From: [Clostridium] ultunense DSM 10521
GTDB lineage: Bacteria > Bacillota > Clostridia > Tissierellales > Tepidimicrobiaceae
Direction: 5' to 3'
Assembly (NCBI RefSeq): GCF_000511955.1
Contig: NZ_AZSU01000002.1
Coordinates: forward strand, 486,751-533,381
DNA length: 46,631 nucleotides
In this document: positions 41,486 through 46,631 of the stretch, one piece after another
Layout: every line of letters starts with the position of its first letter
How positions within the stretch are numbered: the stretch's first letter is position 1
Translations under genes and position numbers: made by a program
Notes under the pieces: generated by a model
Told to the model about the DNA's origin: nothing
Database searches by the model: none
The model's input: the letters and a program-made list of their open reading frames with translations, nothing else

Positions 41486-43069
41486 ATGAAAAGGAAAATA
41501 TTTTTAGTAATGGCAGTTTTAGCATTAATAGCTGTTACAGTAGTAGGATGTAGTTCTAATACCGAAGATAATGATTCAGCAGGAAAATCAGAAGGTGTGG
41601 AAAAAACATTAATAGTAAGGGCTTCAGGAGACCCTATGTCCTTTAACCCAGATACCTTGCCTGATGACAACAACTATCACATTGTTCAAAACTTATATAA
41701 TAGGCTTGTTAAGTTAGATGCTAGTAAGCAAATCGTTCCCGATTTGGCCACTGAATGGGATGTAAGTGAGGATGGTAAGATTATTACTTTCCACTTAAGA
41801 GACGATGCCCATTGGCATGATGGGGAACCTGTAACTAGTAAAGACGTAAAATATACTTTTGACACCATAAAAGAAAATCCAACTTATTATATGAGTTCAA
41901 GACTTCAAATAGTTGATTCTATTGAAACTCCTGATGAAAATACTGTAGTTTTCAATATGAATCAAGCGGATGTTTCCTTTATTGCAGATTTAGGCTGGTA
42001 TGCAACCTTTATATTACCAGAACATATATTTAATAATGGACAACCATGGGAAGATAACCCAGCATCAATGGATCCTATAGGTTCTGGACCATTTAAATTC
42101 CAAGAGTTTAAACAAGGGGAAAGTATTACAATAGTTGCTAATCCAGACTACCATGAGGGAGCACCAAAACTGGACAAAGTAATATTCTCTATAATTCCTG
42201 ACGATGCAACTGCAGTACAAGCATTAGTAAATGGTGAAATAGACGTATTAGAAGCTGTACCTGCAGCTAATGTAGATGAATTAATGGCCAATGAAAATAT
42301 TAGGATGGAATTAAATGAATATCCATCACCTATGAGAATTATATTTAACTTAAAGAATGAAATCATATCCGACGTAAATGTAAGAAGAGCTATAGCTACT
42401 GCTATAGATAAAGAAGAAATTTCACAAAAGATATTTAATGGAGTTCAAAAACCAGAATACAATATGTATCCTTCATTAATCGAATGGGCTAGTAATAGTG
42501 AAGATACATCCCCTAAATTTAATATTGAAGAAGCTATAAGAATACTAGAAGATGCAGGATATAAGAAAGATGCTGACGGATTTTATATAAGGGGACTTAC
42601 CATTGATGTATTTGAGGATGGTGGATATCCTGATGCTGCAAAACTTATGGCAGCTACATTGGAAAAGGCTGGTATTGAATTAATAGTTCAAGTTCATGAA
42701 TTTAACGCTTGGAATGAAAAAGTTTCAGTACAAAAGGACTTCATACTTGAATTACAAGGTGGATTCATGGGACCAGACCCTGCGGCATTACAAAAACGTT
42801 TTGGTACAGGTGTAGGTAGCAACTATGGTGAATATAGCAATAAGGAATTCGATGATTTATTAGCTCAAGCAGCAGCTACAGGAGATCAAGAAGAAAGAGC
42901 TGAATTATATAAGAAAGCCCAAGCTATATTGGCAGAAGATCTACCCTATATTCCGATTGTAACCTTTGCAGCATACGACGCAAATAACTCTAATTTTATA
43001 AATCTACCAATAGATGGTGCTGGAAAATGGGGTTGGCAAGAGTTTACATTTACTGATATAGCAGAGTAA
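41486..43069 (+). CDS. Dipeptide/oligopeptide-binding lipoprotein, second system
   Basis: 527-residue SBP_bac_5 receptor starting two bases after the ATPase stop with AAGGAGG upstream. Its signal peptide ends in a VVGC lipobox (KRKIFLVMAVLALIAVTVVGC). The core includes LATEWDVSEDGKIITFHLRDDAHWHDGEPVTSKDVKYTFD-like motifs, GSGPFKFQEFKQGE and RRAIATAIDKEEI. Located immediately after the ATPases, unlike the first system where a dipeptidase intervenes. A strong hairpin follows. Confidence 0.94.
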   Translation: MKRKIFLVMAVLALIAVTVVGCSSNTEDNDSAGKSEGVEKTLIVRASGDPMSFNPDTLPDDNNYHIVQNLYNRLVKLDASKQIVPDLATEWDVSEDGKIITFHLRDDAHWHDGEPVTSKDVKYTFDTIKENPTYYMSSRLQIVDSIETPDENTVVFNMNQADVSFIADLGWYATFILPEHIFNNGQPWEDNPASMDPIGSGPFKFQEFKQGESITIVANPDYHEGAPKLDKVIFSIIPDDATAVQALVNGEIDVLEAVPAANVDELMANENIRMELNEYPSPMRIIFNLKNEIISDVNVRRAIATAIDKEEISQKIFNGVQKPEYNMYPSLIEWASNSEDTSPKFNIEEAIRILEDAGYKKDADGFYIRGLTIDVFEDGGYPDAAKLMAATLEKAGIELIVQVHEFNAWNEKVSVQKDFILELQGGFMGPDPAALQKRFGTGVGSNYGEYSNKEFDDLLAQAAATGDQEERAELYKKAQAILAEDLPYIPIVTFAAYDANNSNFINLPIDGAGKWGWQEFTFTDIAE

Positions 43070-43080
43070 TTTAATATTAA

Positions 43081-43123
43081 AGGCTAATTGCATTTTCTAT
43101 AGAATACATGGTGCAATTAGCCT
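43081..43123 (+). other. Intercistronic hairpin after the second receptor gene, no U-tract
   Basis: AGGCTAATTGCA (43081-43092) pairs perfectly with TGCAATTAGCCT (43112-43123) around a 19-base loop. Placed 11 bases after the receptor stop, it mirrors the hairpin after the first receptor (11482-11506). Confidence 0.7.
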
Positions 43124-43142
43124 CTATTTAGGAGGTAGTAAT

Positions 43143-44531
43143 ATGAAAAAAATAATTGATGATGTAATAAAAAAAATACCTGATTATAAGGAGTTTTTAA
43201 CTGTAGAGGAAATGGATGCAAGTAGTAAAAAATTGGCTGAAGAATATCCAGAGATAGTTGAAATATTTGAAATGGGCAGAACTAGAGATGATCATCCCCT
43301 ATATTGTCTTAAAATTGGTAATGGTTCCAATAATGGTCTTATGTTTGGATGTCCCCATCCTAATGAGCCAATAGGTGCTATGATGCTTGAATATTTTACA
43401 AGAGAATTGGCCGAAAACAAAGAATTAAGGGAAAAACTAGACTACACTTGGTATATTGTGAAATCCTGGGATGCAGATGGTACAAGGCTTAATGAAAATT
43501 GGTTTAAAGGGCCTTTTACACTATACAATTATGCAAGAAATTTCTTTAGACCTGCAGGTCATCAACAAGTAGATTGGACTTTCCCAATCGATTACAAGGA
43601 ATTACATTTCCACGATACCATTCCAGAAACCAAGGCTATGATGAATTTAATAGATGATATAAGACCTAAATTCATATATTCCCTTCATAATGCAGGTTTT
43701 GGTGGCGTTTATTGGTATATTACTAGGGAAACTCCAGAAATATATGATGATATGAGAAATGCAGCTAATAAACAAGGCATTCCTTTGAATTTAGGAGAAC
43801 CGGAAGCCCCTTATTGTGTAGCTTATTCTCCTGCTATATATCAGGATTTAGGGATTCAACAAAACTACGATTACTTAGAAAAATATGGTATAGAAAATCC
43901 TGGAGAAGTTATAAAAGCAGGAACATGTAGCTCCGATTATGCAGAAGAAGTTTGTGGTGCTTTTACACTTTTAACTGAATTACCATATTTTTATGATAAA
44001 AGGATAAACGATTTATCTCCATCGGATATAACGAGGAAAGAAGCGGCATTAAAGAGTTTAGAATTTAGTGAAGAAGCAGATGAGTTCATTAAAACTACTT
44101 TAAATAGGACTAAAAAACATATGGATAAGAAAAATCCTTTTAAATTAGCTCTAGAAGCTTTTACCGATAATAGTGAAAGCAACGAAGCAACTAGAGAAAT
44201 GGTCAATACCAATCCAGATTTTGCAAAGATGGCAACTGTAGCTGAAAAGTTTGACAACCTATTGGTGGCTAAATTCTATAAAATGCTTTCTTATGGATTG
44301 TTAGTTAGAGCCCATGAAAGTGAACTTAAGAAGATGAAAGAAAACAATGAAGTAAACCCAGAAAAAGAAAAGGATTTGGAAGAAGCTTTCAATACTGCTT
44401 TAAATAGACTAAAGGAATTAAGTGAAAAACTTGAAAAGGAAATTGATTATGAAGTAGTTCCAATTAAAAAACTTATAAGTATTCAATTAGAATGTGGCTT
44501 ATTAATGGCAGATTATCTAAATAGGGATTAA
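43143..44531 (+). CDS. M14 zinc carboxypeptidase-like protein
   Basis: Cytoplasmic (no signal peptide) metallocarboxypeptidase-fold protein, 462 residues. Zinc ligands are His72 and Glu75 in GCPHPNEPIGAMM and His182 in IYSLHNAGFGG; a candidate catalytic Glu is 279 in LLTELPYF. RNFFRPAG resembles the substrate-binding Asn-Arg region. The C-terminal 170 residues are helical and have no known motif, making it longer than a bare M14 domain. It starts after AGGAGG. Likely trims imported peptides; which residue it removes is unknown. Confidence 0.82.
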   Translation: MKKIIDDVIKKIPDYKEFLTVEEMDASSKKLAEEYPEIVEIFEMGRTRDDHPLYCLKIGNGSNNGLMFGCPHPNEPIGAMMLEYFTRELAENKELREKLDYTWYIVKSWDADGTRLNENWFKGPFTLYNYARNFFRPAGHQQVDWTFPIDYKELHFHDTIPETKAMMNLIDDIRPKFIYSLHNAGFGGVYWYITRETPEIYDDMRNAANKQGIPLNLGEPEAPYCVAYSPAIYQDLGIQQNYDYLEKYGIENPGEVIKAGTCSSDYAEEVCGAFTLLTELPYFYDKRINDLSPSDITRKEAALKSLEFSEEADEFIKTTLNRTKKHMDKKNPFKLALEAFTDNSESNEATREMVNTNPDFAKMATVAEKFDNLLVAKFYKMLSYGLLVRAHESELKKMKENNEVNPEKEKDLEEAFNTALNRLKELSEKLEKEIDYEVVPIKKLISIQLECGLLMADYLNRD

Positions 44532-44543
44532 GGGGGTTATTGG

Positions 44544-45698
44544 ATGATCCTAATTAAAGGTGGAAATGTTCATGACGGTAAAGGAAATATATTTGAAAAT
44601 ACGGATATTTTAATAGATGGAAAAGTAATTAAAAAAGTTAGTCCTTCTATTGAAGTATCAGAGGATACTGAAATATATGAGGCAAAAGGAAAAACTATTT
44701 TTCCTGGGTTTATAGATTCTTTAAATGTGTGGGGATGCCAGGGACCCGGTTGGGAAGATGATGATTTAAGTGAACATTCGGATCCTGTAACTCCAGAGAT
44801 GAATGTGGTCTATTCCTTTGACCAAGATAGCATGATGTTTCAAAGGGTATTTGAATATGGAGTAACTAGTGCAGGCATAACTCCTTCTACGTCCAACGTT
44901 TTAGGAGGACAAGCGGCAGTATTTAAGACCTATGGAAAACATCCCTATGAAATGTTAGTTAAAGAAAAAGTTGCAATGGTATCTTCAATAACAGCAGAAA
45001 CTAAGAAAGTCTATGGTAGCAGAAATACTTGCCCCATGACTAGGATGGGAGCTATTTCCTTGCTTAAGGGAGCAATTATTAAAGCTATGGAATACAAAAA
45101 AGATGATAAAAAAGAACATGACCCTAAATCCCTTGCGCTACAAAAAATAATAGATAAGGAAACTCCCTTATTTATAAATTGTAATACCAAATCCGAGATG
45201 GACGCAATTGAGTTAGCATTAAAGGATTTACCTGTTAATGTTGTTTTTACAGGTGCCTTTGGCGTAAATGGAGATACAGGAAACATAATGAAAGATAAAT
45301 TTAGTATAATCCTTGGAGACCTATCTAATGCAATGTCCTCTGTCAATAGGTATGTGGATTTTGAAGGTGTTAAAAAACTAATGGAGAAGGGAATAGATGT
45401 GGCTATTAGCTGTTGTGGAGACAGGCCAGCCTCAGGAAAGGAATCTTTATTATGGAATGCCATACTATGTCACAAATATGGCATAAAAGCTGAAGATGTG
45501 CTAAAAATGGTTACTTCCATCCCAGCTAAGATTCTTGGTGTAGAGGATAAAATAGGCTCCATAGAAGTTGGTAAGGATGCAGATATTGTTATATGGACAG
45601 ATAATCCTATTAAAACCTATTCTGCTAAAATTGAGGCTACATTTATCCAGGGAGAAAATATCCTTTATTCTAGGAGGGATAATACATGTTGGTCATAA
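44544..45698 (+). CDS. Amidohydrolase-fold protein lacking metal ligands (probable pseudoenzyme)
   Basis: 384-residue protein with complete amidohydrolase architecture, including the N-terminal strand segment and the C-terminal GSIEVGKDADIVIWTDNPI. Compared with the next gene, each ligand position is lost: DSLN at 58-61 for DAHSH, INCN at 211-214 for VHCE, FTGAFG for LDHAWG, and SCCGDRP for IMTDGP. The paralogues share length, NVLGGQAAVFKTYG/NVIGGLVCAVKSYG and PMTRMG, so alignment is secure. It cannot bind metal in the normal way. It may act as a partner or regulatory subunit of its neighbour. ORF is intact with a good start at 44544. Confidence 0.8.
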   Translation: MILIKGGNVHDGKGNIFENTDILIDGKVIKKVSPSIEVSEDTEIYEAKGKTIFPGFIDSLNVWGCQGPGWEDDDLSEHSDPVTPEMNVVYSFDQDSMMFQRVFEYGVTSAGITPSTSNVLGGQAAVFKTYGKHPYEMLVKEKVAMVSSITAETKKVYGSRNTCPMTRMGAISLLKGAIIKAMEYKKDDKKEHDPKSLALQKIIDKETPLFINCNTKSEMDAIELALKDLPVNVVFTGAFGVNGDTGNIMKDKFSIILGDLSNAMSSVNRYVDFEGVKKLMEKGIDVAISCCGDRPASGKESLLWNAILCHKYGIKAEDVLKMVTSIPAKILGVEDKIGSIEVGKDADIVIWTDNPIKTYSAKIEATFIQGENILYSRRDNTCWS

Positions 45699-46631
45699 AA
45701 GGTGCAAAAATATATACTTCAGCAGAGAAAGTTTATGAAAAAGGAGATATCCTTATAGAAGATGGTAAGATCCTAGATGTAGGCCAGAATTTAAGTTGGG
45801 ATGAGGGAGAAGTAATAGATGCAGATGGCCTTGTAGTAATCCCTGGTATAATCGATGCCCATAGCCATATAGGTGGTTTTGGCAGTACTATGGATGATCA
45901 AGACCTAAACGAAATGACTAAAAATGCTACCCCTGAAGTGGAATCCATCTATTCTATCGACACTAAATCCTCAGAATTTAAAAGGGTTTTGGAAGCTGGA
46001 ATTACGACTTCAGCTATTGCTCCAGGAAGTGGCAATGTAATAGGTGGCCTGGTATGTGCTGTTAAATCCTATGGAGCTAATATTGAAGAAATGTGCATTA
46101 AAAACCCGGTGGCATTAAAAGCAGCTCTAGGAGGTAATCCTAAAGGAGTCTATGGGAAGAGGAATCAAATGCCTATGACTCGTATGGGAATTGCCAATGT
46201 AATTAGAGAAACTTTAATCAAAGGTCAACAGTATATAGAAAAAAGGGAAAAAGGTGAGGTGGAATTTGACCTAGGTATGGAAAATGTGTCTAAGGTACTT
46301 AGGAAAGAAATCCCTCTAAAGGTACATTGTGAGCAATTCGATATGTTAACTATTATCCGCATTGCTAAAGAATTCGATATAGATTTTACCTTAGACCATG
46401 CCTGGGGAGCCAGTGATTTTTACGATGATATTGTAGAATCCAACTGCAAAGGAGTAATTTATGGACCTATAGGAGTCCTACTTTTGCCAGGAGAATGTGG
46501 CAAAATCGATATTCATAGCCTTATAGAACTGGATAAAAGAGGAGTACCCTGTGCCATAATGACAGATGGTCCTATATTAAACCCTGATGTAATTATAATT
46601 CAAGCTGGTGAAGTAATCCGATTTGGAGGGG
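45686..46631 (+). CDS. Amidohydrolase (imidazolonepropionase-like), C-terminus beyond window
   Basis: Open from ATG 45686 to the window end (about 315 codons, no stop). Metal ligands are intact: His59/His61 (DAHSHIGG), His214 (VHCEQF), His238 (LDHAWG) and Asp294 (IMTDGP). AGGAGGG lies 7 bases before the ATG, which overlaps the end of the preceding amidohydrolase by 13 bases, so the pair is translationally coupled. The family hydrolyses cyclic amides or dipeptide-like compounds; the substrate here is unknown. Only the last 70-80 residues are missing. Confidence 0.88.
   Translation, partial: MLVIKGAKIYTSAEKVYEKGDILIEDGKILDVGQNLSWDEGEVIDADGLVVIPGIIDAHSHIGGFGSTMDDQDLNEMTKNATPEVESIYSIDTKSSEFKRVLEAGITTSAIAPGSGNVIGGLVCAVKSYGANIEEMCIKNPVALKAALGGNPKGVYGKRNQMPMTRMGIANVIRETLIKGQQYIEKREKGEVEFDLGMENVSKVLRKEIPLKVHCEQFDMLTIIRIAKEFDIDFTLDHAWGASDFYDDIVESNCKGVIYGPIGVLLLPGECGKIDIHSLIELDKRGVPCAIMTDGPILNPDVIIIQAGEVIRFGG

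Noticed and set aside
1-46631. CRISPR arrays, tRNA, rRNA, phage or conjugation genes
   Set aside because: Reading both strands gave no repeat-spacer pattern, cloverleaf, rRNA segment or phage/conjugation protein; the IS3 fragment is the only mobile DNA seen.

Overview
The window comes from a low-GC Gram-positive anaerobe. AT-rich codon use, strong AGGAGG-type ribosome binding sites, frequent TTG and GTG starts, a DUF1657 gene, SLH repeats and two sigma-54 activators all point to Firmicutes. The emphasis on peptides, amino acids and hydantoins suggests an amino-acid-fermenting clostridium, perhaps Tissierellales; that placement is inference. I see no rRNA, tRNA or CRISPR array.

Layout. At 1-516 (minus) is the 5' end of an IS3-family insertion sequence (orfA plus the start of orfB) cut by the window edge. 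At 764-3480 a UBA-like/DUF4342 protein precedes an OmpR-type response regulator and its histidine kinase; a DUF1657 gene faces them. At 4076-12744 a GntR/FCD regulator with two operator-like palindromes precedes the first complete dipeptide ABC transporter (two permeases, two ATPases, lipoprotein receptor), with an unusual M19 dipeptidase-like protein and an amidohydrolase likely to act on dipeptides. At 12812-14053 lie a decayed membrane-protein fragment and a PrsA-type foldase.

At 14270-17171 mtnA, a Cys/Met-metabolism PLP enzyme and a class II aldolase form a compact operon that matches the logic of the DHAP shunt for methylthioribose or 5-deoxyribose salvage. At 17199-24118 a sigma-54 activator with a cysteine cluster is divergent from a well-formed -24/-12 promoter driving an SDR dehydrogenase, a divergent GcvPA/GcvPB pair and an AcoX/NAD-kinase-like protein. 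No gcvH, gcvT or lpd is linked, so the pair probably does something other than ordinary glycine cleavage. A secreted YcdB/SLH protein follows.

At 26561-32246 a second, PAS-containing sigma-54 activator lies upstream of another -24/-12 promoter, which drives a carbamoylase, a hydantoinase and an NCS1 permease: a hydantoin or ureide uptake and hydrolysis operon. At 32503-36820 are a glutamate-synthase-like FMN protein with an N-terminal cysteine motif and two poorly characterised membrane proteins (DUF401 and YjiH/Gate).

At 36861-46631 a TetR regulator is divergent from a second dipeptide ABC transporter operon that continues into an M14 carboxypeptidase-like protein and two tandem amidohydrolases. 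The first amidohydrolase has lost every recognisable metal ligand; the second, cut by the window end, keeps them all. The two transporter operons share one plan: ABC importer, then receptor, then a hairpin without a U-tract, then cytoplasmic hydrolases. The candidates most worth pursuing are the sigma-54 GcvP-paralogue cluster, the pseudoenzyme/enzyme amidohydrolase pair and the mtnA/PLP/aldolase operon.
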